Of a DNA stretch of 28,699 nt, positions 15,452 to 23,323 are shown one piece after another. Position numbers and translations under genes: made by a program. The number at the start of each line of letters is the position of its first letter. The first letter of the stretch is position 1. Origin of the DNA: a bacterium (lineage in GTDB: Bacteria; Bacteroidota; Ignavibacteria; Kapaibacteriales; UBA961); contig JALHLL010000011.1 of NCBI GenBank assembly GCA_022844575.1, positions 1 to 28,699 of the forward strand. The letters are read 5' to 3'. The notes under the pieces are model-generated. The model did not search any database. It was not told where the DNA came from and saw only the letters and a list, made by a program, of their open reading frames with translations.

Positions 15452-16009
15452 ATGATATTTTCGGATAGATGTAGTTTTGTACGATTGTTTAGGACCAATA
15501 TCATATTCCTTTCAAGAATAATGATAATTTGTTTGGCGGCAGGGTGTGGAAGTACTACTCCGGCAACGAATAGTGATGGTACACAATCAACGAATTCTTC
15601 AATACAGTTGAAAAAGTGCCTTAATGAAAGAACGGCAAAATCCATTTTGCGTTGGGGTGAATATGACCCCGAAACGGGAGTATTCAGGGCTTATCAATGT
15701 GGTGGTGATTTGGAACTGAAAAAGATTTCGAGAGAATCGTTTAAAGAACAGTACAAAGAAGAAAATCTTGTAAGCATTGAAGAACATAGTTTTTGTATTG
15801 TGTTAACCGAAACGGTAAAGACATTCGAACGTTTGCCGACACTCAATTCATCGGGGCCTATTTCCCGATTTATTGAGTATTATCCGGCTCCGGAAAAAGA
15901 TCCGTTTCGTGCTGTTTGGAATCCTCGATTCAGAACATTCGGAAGTAAAGAGTTCAGAGCCATTTACGATTCGCTTATTGTTATGGTTCCGACAAAAGAT
16001 CAGTGGTGA
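15452..16009 (+). CDS. Putative lipoprotein, unknown function
   Basis: A 185-residue protein. The N-terminus has a charged region (SDRCSFVRLFR), a hydrophobic core and a lipobox-like LAAGC followed by GSTTPATNSDGTQSTNSS, a Ser/Thr-rich linker usual after a lipidated cysteine. The frame opens at a TTG (15443). ATG 15452 is preferred because it keeps the whole signal, whereas the later ATG 15521 would leave only a very short one. The mature part (LKKCLNERTAKSILRWGEYD, CGGDLELKKISRESFKEQYK) has no motif that I recognise. It lies 11 bases after gltX and 28 bases before the regulator gene, in the same direction, which suggests co-transcription. Confidence 0.6.
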   Translation: MIFSDRCSFVRLFRTNIIFLSRIMIICLAAGCGSTTPATNSDGTQSTNSSIQLKKCLNERTAKSILRWGEYDPETGVFRAYQCGGDLELKKISRESFKEQYKEENLVSIEEHSFCIVLTETVKTFERLPTLNSSGPISRFIEYYPAPEKDPFRAVWNPRFRTFGSKEFRAIYDSLIVMVPTKDQW

Positions 16010-16037
16010 TAAAAGTATTTTACGTTAATCAGAAAAA

Positions 16038-17462
16038 TTGCTTGTGGCTTCTACTGTAACAATCTTGATAGTGGATGATAATCCCGATTTCTGCTCTTCG
16101 CTTGCCGATATAGTGCATGGCTTGGGTTGGAAGTCCATTATTTGTAATTCACCTGAACAAGCATTCGGCGTTCTTGAGAAAAGTTCGTCATTAATTTCAT
16201 TGATGTTGCTTGATATAGAATTTTCAACATCATCGCTTACCGGTATAGATATGTTGGCTCAATCTGTTCGTGCATATCCTACCATTCCCGTTATTATGAT
16301 TTCCGGCAAAGGTACAATTGAGAACGCAGTTCGATCTACCAAACTCGGAGCCGTAAATTTTATTGAAAAAAATGTTTTGAGTACCGATCGGCTGCGCGAA
16401 GTATTGTTAAGCACGGTCGACAAAGTAAATGGTCACAGAGAAAATCAGGAATTACTTTCTATTATACATCAGCAAGGCATTGTCGGTCGGAGCAAAGCAA
16501 TGGCAAGTGTTGCCGATAAAATTCTACGCTTTGGAAAAACTGACTTGAATGTTCTGATTACGGGTGAAACGGGAACGGGGAAAAAATTGGTTGCCAGAGC
16601 ATTGCATGCCGTTAGTAGGCGTAATAAATACACAATGGTAACAGTGGATATTCCGAATATTCCAAGGGAATTGTTCCAGAGCGAATTGTTCGGTCACGTT
16701 CGGGGTGCATTTTCGGGGGCTTTGGAAAACAAAAAGGGATTATTTCATCAAGCCAACAGAGGAACGCTTTTTCTTGATGAGATTGGTGATTTATCGCCCG
16801 AATTGCAGGCCAATCTTTTATTACCTATTGAAGAAAGAATCGTACGAAGGGTCGGTTCCGTTGAGCCCGAACAAGTTGATTTACGATTTGTTTCAGCAAC
16901 GGATAAGGATTTGGTTGAGGCAATGAAGGAAGGTGAATTCCGCGAACAGCTATATCACCGCTTGCGAGAATGTGAGGTTCATTTACCCTCTTTGGAAGAT
17001 AGAAAAGAAGATATTCCGCTTATTATTGAACATTATTTACAAGATCACAATAAGCGTATGGAGGAACAAAAGGGCTTTGCTCCGGCAGCTATTGAGTATT
17101 TGCAAGAGCATACATGGAACGGTAATGTACGTGAATTGTTAAGTACGATTCGCGTAGTATTGCAAACAACTTCTTCCGTTTGGATTGAAGTAGCCGATCT
17201 GCACAGAATGATAACATCACCGATAAACGGAAAAAATGCGCAGCAGATAGCCGCTTCGCAAGGTGCCGGTTTTGAATTTTCAAGCGATCGCTCACTCAAA
17301 GATGATATTGCGATTGTGGATAAATTGAAAATTGAATCCACATTAGGAACATGCAAAGGTAATGTGAGCAAAGCGGCTGCAATGTTGGGAATAAGTCGTG
17401 AAACCTTACATAACAAGATACGTCGTTATGGCATCAACACTCATGAATACAGAAGCAGATAA
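16038..17462 (+). CDS. NtrC-family sigma54-activating response regulator
   Basis: A 474-residue protein in three domains. The receiver covers 8-125, with acidic pocket Asp13-Asp14, phosphoacceptor Asp59 and a conserved Lys in FIEKN. The AAA+ domain covers about 150-385, with Walker A GETGTGKK (176-183), the sigma54 loop GAFSGA (223-228, the common GAFTGA with Ser for Thr) and Walker B FLDE (Asp247, Glu248). A Fis-type helix-turn-helix lies near 440-470 (NVSKAAAMLGISRETLHNKI). It should activate RNA polymerase with sigma54 after phosphorylation. No histidine kinase is adjacent, so it is an orphan. The first in-frame start is TTG 16038, GTG 16044 is an alternative, and no ATG precedes the receiver. 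It is two bases from murC. Confidence 0.93.
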   Translation: MLVASTVTILIVDDNPDFCSSLADIVHGLGWKSIICNSPEQAFGVLEKSSSLISLMLLDIEFSTSSLTGIDMLAQSVRAYPTIPVIMISGKGTIENAVRSTKLGAVNFIEKNVLSTDRLREVLLSTVDKVNGHRENQELLSIIHQQGIVGRSKAMASVADKILRFGKTDLNVLITGETGTGKKLVARALHAVSRRNKYTMVTVDIPNIPRELFQSELFGHVRGAFSGALENKKGLFHQANRGTLFLDEIGDLSPELQANLLLPIEERIVRRVGSVEPEQVDLRFVSATDKDLVEAMKEGEFREQLYHRLRECEVHLPSLEDRKEDIPLIIEHYLQDHNKRMEEQKGFAPAAIEYLQEHTWNGNVRELLSTIRVVLQTTSSVWIEVADLHRMITSPINGKNAQQIAASQGAGFEFSSDRSLKDDIAIVDKLKIESTLGTCKGNVSKAAAMLGISRETLHNKIRRYGINTHEYRSR

Positions 17463-17464
17463 AT

Positions 17465-18841
17465 ATGTTTTCAACAATTAATCATGTTCATTTTGTAGGA
17501 ATCGGCGGTATCGGAATGAGCGGTATCGCCGAAATTCTTTTATCTCAGGGATTTACCGTAAGTGGTTCCGATATGCACCCAAGTGAGGTGACGGAGCGTC
17601 TAAGTTCGCTTGGTGCATCAATCTATCGCGGGCATGCGGCCGCGCATATTAAGGGGGCTGAAGTGGTTGTTTACTCCAGTGCTGTAAAAAATGATGACAA
17701 TCCCGAAACTGAAGAAGCAAGGCGAATAGGTATTCCTGTTATTCGGCGGGCTGAAATGCTTGCTGAGGTTGCTCGTTTGAATTATTGCTTGGCAATAGCC
17801 GGCACGCATGGGAAAACGACTACTACATCCATGAGTGGTTTGATGATGATGAAAGCCGGATTCGACCCGACCGTTATTGTCGGCGGCAAACTTTCGGGCT
17901 TCGGTGGTACGAATGCACGGCTTGGCAAGGGGCAATGGACGGTTGTAGAGGCGGATGAATATGATAGATCTTTTTTGCAGTTAACGCCTACCATTGCGGT
18001 AATAACCAATATTGAAGCGGAGCATTTGGATATTTACGGTTCGGAACATGAAGTACAATTAGCATTTACCGAATTTGCCAATCGTGTGCCTTTTTACGGC
18101 GTGGTAATAGTGGGTAGTGATGACAAAGGGGTAAGAAGCATATATCCGGGTATTGCCAAAAAAATAATCACATTCGGTTTATCGCGCCAAGCGGATATTC
18201 ATGCTACCGATATTAGCCATGAGGGACGTTCATCATTCTGTACAGTTGTTGAAAATGGTATAGTACTCGGAGAGATGACTGTTAATGTTCCCGGAATTCA
18301 TAATTTGAAGAATGCACTTGCGGCTGTCGCCGTCGGCAGGCAATTAGGTACGGATTTTGCGACAATAGCGACATCCATTTCACAATTTAACGGTGTGTAT
18401 AGACGTTTCGAGTTTAAGGGAGAAATAGATGGTATATTGGTTGTAGATGACTATGCACACCACCCCACTGAAGTACAGGCAACATTACAAGCTGCACGAA
18501 ACGGATGGAAAGAAAGAAGGATTGTGGCTGTATTTCAACCACATACTTACACACGAACAAAAGATTTTTATCAGGAATTCGCGCAATCATTCGACGATGC
18601 TGATATTATTGTGATAACAGATATTTACGCAGCAAGAGAAAACCCTATCGATGGTGTTTCCGGTGCGCTCATAGCAGAAACGGCGCGGAGACTGGGGCAT
18701 AAAAATGTTGTGTACGAACCACAGAGAGACCACTTGGAAGAGACATTGAGGAACATCTTAAAATCGGGCGATATGTTCTTAACATTAGGGGCTGGAGATA
18801 TTTGGAAAATAGCCGATAATTTTGTCGGTAAAACAAAGTAA
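17465..18841 (+). CDS. murC: UDP-N-acetylmuramate--L-alanine ligase
   Basis: A 458-residue cytoplasmic enzyme adding L-alanine to UDP-MurNAc, the first step of the peptidoglycan stem peptide. The N-terminal nucleotide-sugar site is FVGIGGIGMSGIAEILL with VSGSDM. The ATP loop is GTHGKTTTT (113-121). The central domain has VEADEYDRSF and ITNIEAEHLD, and the C-terminal domain has DDYAHHPTEV and FQPHTYTRT, all typical of MurC and not MurD, E or F. Length is normal. It is separated from the usual mraY-murG-ftsQ cluster and lies instead between two regulator genes, with gaps of 2 and 24 bases. An Mpl ligase is an alternative, but the length and motifs favour MurC. Confidence 0.95.
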   Translation: MFSTINHVHFVGIGGIGMSGIAEILLSQGFTVSGSDMHPSEVTERLSSLGASIYRGHAAAHIKGAEVVVYSSAVKNDDNPETEEARRIGIPVIRRAEMLAEVARLNYCLAIAGTHGKTTTTSMSGLMMMKAGFDPTVIVGGKLSGFGGTNARLGKGQWTVVEADEYDRSFLQLTPTIAVITNIEAEHLDIYGSEHEVQLAFTEFANRVPFYGVVIVGSDDKGVRSIYPGIAKKIITFGLSRQADIHATDISHEGRSSFCTVVENGIVLGEMTVNVPGIHNLKNALAAVAVGRQLGTDFATIATSISQFNGVYRRFEFKGEIDGILVVDDYAHHPTEVQATLQAARNGWKERRIVAVFQPHTYTRTKDFYQEFAQSFDDADIIVITDIYAARENPIDGVSGALIAETARRLGHKNVVYEPQRDHLEETLRNILKSGDMFLTLGAGDIWKIADNFVGKTK

Positions 18842-18865
18842 TCAACTTCACGGGGTCAAAATCCG

Positions 18866-20137
18866 ATGAATGTACTCGTAGTGGATGATGAGCGTATGAG
18901 CAGGACAGTCATTGCCCGACTCATCAATAAAAAGTTTCCCTTTTGTACGGTTACAGAAGCGCAGAACGGAATAGAAGCACTTGCTACACTTCAGCATGGC
19001 AAGTACGATTTACTTATTGCGGATTTGAATATGCCGGGTATGGGTGGTATGGAGTTAATTCAGATTCTGCGCAATGACATTGCTTATCAGAATCTGCCGA
19101 TCGTTGTCGCTTCCATTGTTCAAGATAAAACGATTATTGTGAAGTTGATGCAACTTGGCATTGCCGGCTATTTGGTGAAACCGCTCAATATCGAAGCCGC
19201 ACAACAACGTATAGGTGCCATACTCCAATCATTAAAACAGGCATCGAAACCCGAAGCGAATACTACCATTAAGCAAAACAGAACTGTAACAAAGTTTGCT
19301 GTTATTGAGCAGAATATAGCAACGCGTTTATTGTTAATGAATTTTGTAGGAGATCGTTGCCCCGTCATTTTTGCTGAGAGCGAAAATGAACTTGCACGGC
19401 TTATACCGGAATATGCACCTTCACATATTCTTTTGGGTGAAGATCCTAATTCCGGATTGAATGAAAGGCAAATGTCAAAGAAATTACGTGATCAATTTTT
19501 GGAGCATGATCTGTTCATTCTGAAATATTCTAATCTTGATTATCCGCTTTCGGACGAAACACCCTTTTTTGATGCTGTTATTCAGAAAAGCGATAACTCG
19601 GCTATGTTTTTAGAACAATTACTTGCCAAAGTTTTTAATGATAGAGCACCATATGCAAAAGTTCTCCATTTGCTGAAACATTTGCTTGTGAATTCTTTAA
19701 GAGAGATGCTGATGAATCTTTCGCCGGCTTTTCTTAATCAACAGCCCGAAGTACTGGAAAGAGGGTATATAGGGCGTATCGAACCCGATGGGGCTGTTCG
19801 CTATTCCATAGATGTCTATTCGAATGGGCGTTATAAGGTATATCTCTCATTTGAGGGTCGTCAGCATGACATTGTGGAGATAGCGAGAAAATTTATCGGG
19901 GCTCAGAATGTAGCAAGTATTGAAAAGTCCACTCTTGTGTATTCTCGCTTTCTTTCTATGTTGGCCGACCGTTGTGCTTCTGTGCTTGCCCGTTATGGTG
20001 TGGAAATAGAACATACGGGAGTAGTAATGAAGCCCAGCGATATGTATGACTATCCGCAAGTATGGGATACAGCAATTCCACTCCGTTTTCAACCCGACCA
20101 CGAATGTATGCTTTCCATTTGTCTTAGAGAACGATAA
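18866..20137 (+). CDS. Receiver / pseudo-receiver / CheX-like three-domain signalling protein
   Basis: A 423-residue cytoplasmic protein. Residues 1-125 are a full receiver: Asp7-Asp8 pocket, phosphoacceptor Asp53 (IADLNMPGMGG), Ser84 and Lys106 (LVKPL). After a linker rich in polar residues, 140-258 follows the receiver pattern again (FAVIEQN, ESENELARLIPE, HILLGEDPNSG, VIQKSDN) but lacks the acidic pocket and a phosphoacceptor Asp. Residues 262-423 resemble the CheX/CheC-like fold (SLREMLMNLSPAF, YIGRIEPDG, VYSRFLSMLADRCASVLARYGVEIEH). The ExxN pair of active CheX phosphatases is not visible at the expected helix. No output DNA-binding domain or chemotaxis genes are present. A protein-protein signalling role is inferred. 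It is 24 bases after murC. Confidence 0.75.
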   Translation: MNVLVVDDERMSRTVIARLINKKFPFCTVTEAQNGIEALATLQHGKYDLLIADLNMPGMGGMELIQILRNDIAYQNLPIVVASIVQDKTIIVKLMQLGIAGYLVKPLNIEAAQQRIGAILQSLKQASKPEANTTIKQNRTVTKFAVIEQNIATRLLLMNFVGDRCPVIFAESENELARLIPEYAPSHILLGEDPNSGLNERQMSKKLRDQFLEHDLFILKYSNLDYPLSDETPFFDAVIQKSDNSAMFLEQLLAKVFNDRAPYAKVLHLLKHLLVNSLREMLMNLSPAFLNQQPEVLERGYIGRIEPDGAVRYSIDVYSNGRYKVYLSFEGRQHDIVEIARKFIGAQNVASIEKSTLVYSRFLSMLADRCASVLARYGVEIEHTGVVMKPSDMYDYPQVWDTAIPLRFQPDHECMLSICLRER

Positions 20138-20157
20138 TAAAACTTAGTACAATATCT

Positions 20158-20182
20158 ATATAAGACTGATTTAGTCTTATAT
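20158..20182. promoter_or_regulatory. Palindromic operator 1 of the SUF locus (probable Rrf2 site)
   Basis: ATATAAGACT and AGTCTTATAT are perfect 10-bp arms around GATTT. The core GACT-N5-AGTC is the form seen in sites for iron-sulfur-sensing Rrf2 regulators. A second, near-identical copy lies at 20245-20269. The right arm overlaps a TAnnTTTG box, so binding would block transcription. Confidence 0.8.
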
Positions 20183-20185
20183 TTG
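20178..20185 (+). promoter_or_regulatory. Candidate -7 box overlapping operator 1
   Basis: TATATTTG matches TAnnTTTG and shares five bases with the right arm of the operator. It would give a transcript starting near 20192, about 94 bases before the Rrf2 ATG. No -33 TTTG was found at the expected distance. Confidence 0.35.
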
Positions 20186-20244
20186 TAAATCATTAATGTA
20201 GAACATTAGGATTTCAGGTTCTGTATCTAAGAAACTATACAACA

Positions 20245-20269
20245 ATATAGGACTGAAATAGTCGTATAT
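20245..20269. promoter_or_regulatory. Palindromic operator 2 of the SUF locus (probable Rrf2 site)
   Basis: ATATAGGACT and AGTCGTATAT flank GAAAT: 10-bp arms with one mismatch, and the same GACT-N5-AGTC core as operator 1. The centres of the two sites are 87 bases apart. This copy ends 16 bases before the Rrf2 start codon. Confidence 0.78.
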
Positions 20270-20285
20270 ATAAAAAAAGCAACTT

Positions 20286-20726
20286 ATGCTAAGAATCTCA
20301 AAAAAAGCGGAATACGGTATGATAGCTTTGCAAAGAATAGCGCAAAGTGGGGAGACTGTGGCTGCTAAAGAGATTGCAGAAGATTTTGGCATTTCATTCG
20401 ATTTGCTTGCCAAAGTTTTAAATCAACTTTCTAAAGCCGGTTTATTAATTGCGTACCATGGAATACAGGGGGGATATGCACTTGCCAAAAAGCCGACCGA
20501 TATAACGGTAGCGGATATTCTTGTAATTCTTGAAGGTACATTAAGAATAACGGATTGTGCTGATCATTCACATGAAGAATGCGGATGTTCCATTGATGCC
20601 AAATGTTCTATTAAAACCCCAATGCAATTAATTCAGGAAAGAATGAAAAATGTTTTTGAATCCATGACGCTTGCCGACATGATTGTTAAAACGCAAACGG
20701 TACAGTTACATTCGATACAAATTTAA
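20286..20726 (+). CDS. Rrf2-family iron-sulfur-sensing transcription regulator (IscR/SufR-like)
   Basis: A 146-residue DNA-binding protein. The winged helix covers about 1-85: MLRISKKAEYGMIAL, recognition helix FDLLAKVLNQLSKAGLL and wing HGIQGGYALAKKP, all typical of Rrf2. Cys91, Cys99, Cys101 and Cys107 lie in DCADHSHEECGCSIDAKC, a candidate site for a [2Fe-2S] or [4Fe-4S] cluster, with His94 and His96 nearby. By family precedent it represses the suf genes when its cluster is loaded and derepresses them on iron shortage or oxidative stress. Two matching palindromes lie just upstream, so autoregulation is likely. It is 41 bases before sufB with no terminator between. Confidence 0.93.
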   Translation: MLRISKKAEYGMIALQRIAQSGETVAAKEIAEDFGISFDLLAKVLNQLSKAGLLIAYHGIQGGYALAKKPTDITVADILVILEGTLRITDCADHSHEECGCSIDAKCSIKTPMQLIQERMKNVFESMTLADMIVKTQTVQLHSIQI

Positions 20727-20767
20727 GTTAGCGACTATAATACAATTCGTAATAAAGGTTAGTATAT

Positions 20768-22216
20768 ATGAACACGGAAAATGATGTTCTTGATGAGGTA
20801 GTAAATAGCGACTATAAATACGGTTTTATAAGCGATATAGAGCAAGAAATAGCTCCGAAAGGGCTTAATGAAGATGTAGTTCGTATGATTTCCTCTAAAA
20901 AGGAAGAACCCGAATGGATGCTTGAATGGCGGCTTTCCGCTTATAGGCATTGGCTTACAATGAAAGAACCGAAGTGGCCTAATGTTCATTATCCGACGAT
21001 TGACTTTACGGATATCAGTTATTATGCCGCGCCGAAAGTAAAAAAAGATGCGCCGAAATCCCTTGACGAAATAGATCCGGAATTAAAAGAGGTTTTCGAT
21101 AAATTAGGCATTCCCCTTATTGAACAAGAGAGAATTTCAGGAATTGCTGTGGACGCTGTTTTTGATAGTGTTTCCGTTGCCACAACCTTTAAGAAGAAAC
21201 TTGGCGATATGGGCGTAATATTTTGTTCGATGAGCGAGGCAATTCGTGAACATCCGGATTTACTAAGAAAATATTTGGGCAGCGTTGTACCGGTAGGCGA
21301 TAATTTTTATTCCGCATTAAACTCTGCCGTATTTAGCGACGGTTCATTCTGTTTTATTCCTAAGGGCGTTCGTTGCCCTATGGAGCTTTCAACATACTTT
21401 AGAATAAATGCAAAGGATACGGGGCAATTCGAGCGCACTCTTATTGTTGCTGAGGAGTCGGCTTATGTAAGTTATTTGGAAGGTTGTACTGCACCAATGC
21501 GTGATGAAAATCAATTGCATGCTGCTGTTGTGGAAATTGTGGCTTTGGAAAATGCGGAGGTTAAATATTCTACTGTACAAAATTGGTATCCCGGTGATAA
21601 AGAAGGAAAAGGCGGTATTTACAATTTTGTAACAAAACGTGGATTATGTGCCGGAAACAGAAGTAAAATATCATGGACACAAGTTGAAACCGGATCGGCA
21701 ATTACTTGGAAATATCCGAGTGTTATTCTGAAAGGTGATAATTCGATTGGCGAATTTTATTCGGTTGCCGTAACAAACAATTATCAGCAGGCGGATACGG
21801 GTACGAAAATGTATCACATTGGTAAGAATACTAAAAGCCGAATCGTATCGAAAGGTATTTCGGCGGGAAAAAGCCAGAACAGTTATCGCGGTCTTGTAAA
21901 GGTAAATAAATCAGCAGAAAATGCGCGCAATTTTTCACAATGCGATTCCTTACTTATAGGTGATAAATGTGGTGCGCATACATTCCCTTATTTGGAAGTG
22001 GGCAATCAAAATTCGACCGTGGAGCATGAGGCGACAACGTCGAAAATTGGTGAGGATATTCTATTCTATTGCAATCAGCGCGGAATTCCTACGGAAGAGG
22101 CAATTGCTTTAATTGTGAACGGTTATTGTAAAGAGGTAATGAATCAGTTACCAATGGAATTTGCTGTTGAAGCTCAGCGTCTATTAGCTGTGAGTCTTGA
22201 GGGGAGCGTAGGGTAA
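20768..22216 (+). CDS. sufB: Fe-S cluster scaffold protein SufB
   Basis: A 482-residue SufB, the scaffold subunit of the SufBCD complex that builds iron-sulfur clusters in the cytoplasm. Family blocks are SFCFIPKGVRCPMELSTYFR, SYLEGCTAPMRDENQLHAAV and SRIVSKGISAGKSQNSYRG. Cys392 in NFSQCDSLLIGDKCGAHTFP corresponds to the conserved cysteine that receives persulfide or cluster in E. coli SufB (Cys405). The right-handed beta-helix core and C-terminal helical domain (GEDILFYCNQRGIPTEEAIA) are complete. The length is close to the E. coli protein. Its TAA stop shares a base with the ATG of the next gene, implying translational coupling with a flavoprotein that is not a usual SUF component. Confidence 0.97.
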   Translation: MNTENDVLDEVVNSDYKYGFISDIEQEIAPKGLNEDVVRMISSKKEEPEWMLEWRLSAYRHWLTMKEPKWPNVHYPTIDFTDISYYAAPKVKKDAPKSLDEIDPELKEVFDKLGIPLIEQERISGIAVDAVFDSVSVATTFKKKLGDMGVIFCSMSEAIREHPDLLRKYLGSVVPVGDNFYSALNSAVFSDGSFCFIPKGVRCPMELSTYFRINAKDTGQFERTLIVAEESAYVSYLEGCTAPMRDENQLHAAVVEIVALENAEVKYSTVQNWYPGDKEGKGGIYNFVTKRGLCAGNRSKISWTQVETGSAITWKYPSVILKGDNSIGEFYSVAVTNNYQQADTGTKMYHIGKNTKSRIVSKGISAGKSQNSYRGLVKVNKSAENARNFSQCDSLLIGDKCGAHTFPYLEVGNQNSTVEHEATTSKIGEDILFYCNQRGIPTEEAIALIVNGYCKEVMNQLPMEFAVEAQRLLAVSLEGSVG

Positions 22217-22887
22217 TGGCTACGGCTGAATTCATTCCATATTCGGCGTATAGGGAATTTCCCGAAGACGAAATGATAAGGCGTTCCGAAGAGTTTTATG
22301 AATTAGTGAATAGAAGGCGTACTGTTAGAACATTTTCTGATAGAAACGTTGATAGGATAATAATAGAAAAGGCAATACATGCAGCGGGAACGGCTCCGAG
22401 TGGAGCGAATATGCAGCCATGGAATTTTATTGCGGTTTCGTCACCTGAAATAAAATCGAAAATCCGTATTGCTGCCGAACAAGAAGAAAAAGAATTTTAT
22501 GCAAATAAAGCACCTAAAGAATGGCTTGATGCTTTAGCTCCGCTTGGTACTGATGACAAAAAACCATTTTTAGAAAGAGCTCCATGGCTCATAGCGGTTT
22601 TTGCAGAAAAGTATGGGAAATTAGAGGATGGTCGCTCCGTTAAGCATTATTATGTACAGGAATCTGTTGGAATAGCGACAGGTATTCTGCTAACGGCACT
22701 TCATGCCGCGGGTCTGGCAACATTAACGCATACGCCAAGTCCAATGAATTTTCTCAATGAAATTCTTAATCGCAGCGAAAATGAACGTCCATATTTATTG
22801 ATTGTCACAGGCTTTCCTGACGAAAATACAACTATACCGGATGTTCATAGAAAAAAGTTACATGAAATATCGCAATTTATTGTTTAA
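22216..22887 (+). CDS. Iodotyrosine-deiodinase-like nitroreductase-family flavoprotein
   Basis: A 223-residue FMN enzyme of the nitroreductase fold. NRRRTVRTFSDR (32-43) and AGTAPSGANMQPWNF (57-71) bind flavin. By alignment from memory it follows human iodotyrosine deiodinase along most of its length (RSEEFYELVNRRRTVR, GTAPSGANMQPW, KHYYVQESVGIATGILLTAL, THTPSP). The lid residues that grip the halotyrosine zwitterion are all present: Glu91, Tyr95 and Lys116, spaced as in human Glu157, Tyr161 and Lys182. Thr173 matches the Thr that contacts flavin N5. Bacterial deiodinases are known, including one in the Bacteroidota genus Haliscomenobacter. True activity here is inference. It overlaps sufB by one base, so it is expressed with the Fe-S machinery. 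BluB or a generic nitroreductase are less likely. Confidence 0.85.
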   Translation: MATAEFIPYSAYREFPEDEMIRRSEEFYELVNRRRTVRTFSDRNVDRIIIEKAIHAAGTAPSGANMQPWNFIAVSSPEIKSKIRIAAEQEEKEFYANKAPKEWLDALAPLGTDDKKPFLERAPWLIAVFAEKYGKLEDGRSVKHYYVQESVGIATGILLTALHAAGLATLTHTPSPMNFLNEILNRSENERPYLLIVTGFPDENTTIPDVHRKKLHEISQFIV

Positions 22888-22899
22888 AATGTAAGTATA

Positions 22900-23271
22900 A
22901 TGTCAATGTTAAAAATATATTGTCATCCGACATGTTCAACCTGTAAAAAAGCTTTATCAATTATTCGTTCAAGAATCCCTGATATTGAAGTTGTTAACCT
23001 TTTGGAAAAAGCACCGAATAAGCATGAATTGAAATTGATGTTGAAATCGGTGGATGGTAATATCCGAAAAATAATGAATACTTCAGGTGATTTGTATAGA
23101 GAAATGAACATGAAAGACAAAGTACCCGAAATGTCGGATGAGGAAATCCTTGAAATATTGACAGAGCATGGAATGTTAGTAAAAAGGCCTTTTATTATCA
23201 CAAAAACAAAAGGAACCGTTGGCTTTAACGAAGATACAATTATAGAACTAATCACCGAAACTAATAACTGA
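22900..23271 (+). CDS. ArsC/Spx/YffB-family thioredoxin-fold protein
   Basis: A 123-residue protein of the arsenate-reductase-related (Spx/MgsR/YffB) family. KIYCHPTCSTCKKALSII opens the fold with a CxxC pair (Cys12, Cys15) and a further Cys8. Family members have either one cysteine (ArsC) or CxxC (Spx), so this is the CxxC form. LYREMNMKDKVPEMSDEEIL and the end GMLVKRPFIIT are the usual ArsC-family blocks. Spx proper needs an RNA polymerase contact that cannot be judged here, so YffB-like oxidoreductase or arsenate reductase remain possible. It sits 12 bases after the deiodinase-like gene inside the suf operon, where a thiol-disulfide or sulfur-relay role would make sense. That role is inferred. 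Confidence 0.85.
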   Translation: MSMLKIYCHPTCSTCKKALSIIRSRIPDIEVVNLLEKAPNKHELKLMLKSVDGNIRKIMNTSGDLYREMNMKDKVPEMSDEEILEILTEHGMLVKRPFIITKTKGTVGFNEDTIIELITETNN

Positions 23272-23323
23272 TTATCTCAATAAATTCTCCCGCTTTACTA
23301 ATTTCATTTTTTTTGGGTGAAAT

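Noticed and set aside
22216..22887. BluB (dimethylbenzimidazole synthase) as identity of the flavoprotein
   Set aside because: The lid Glu-Tyr-Lys set and the THTPSP block match deiodinases, and no cobalamin genes are nearby.
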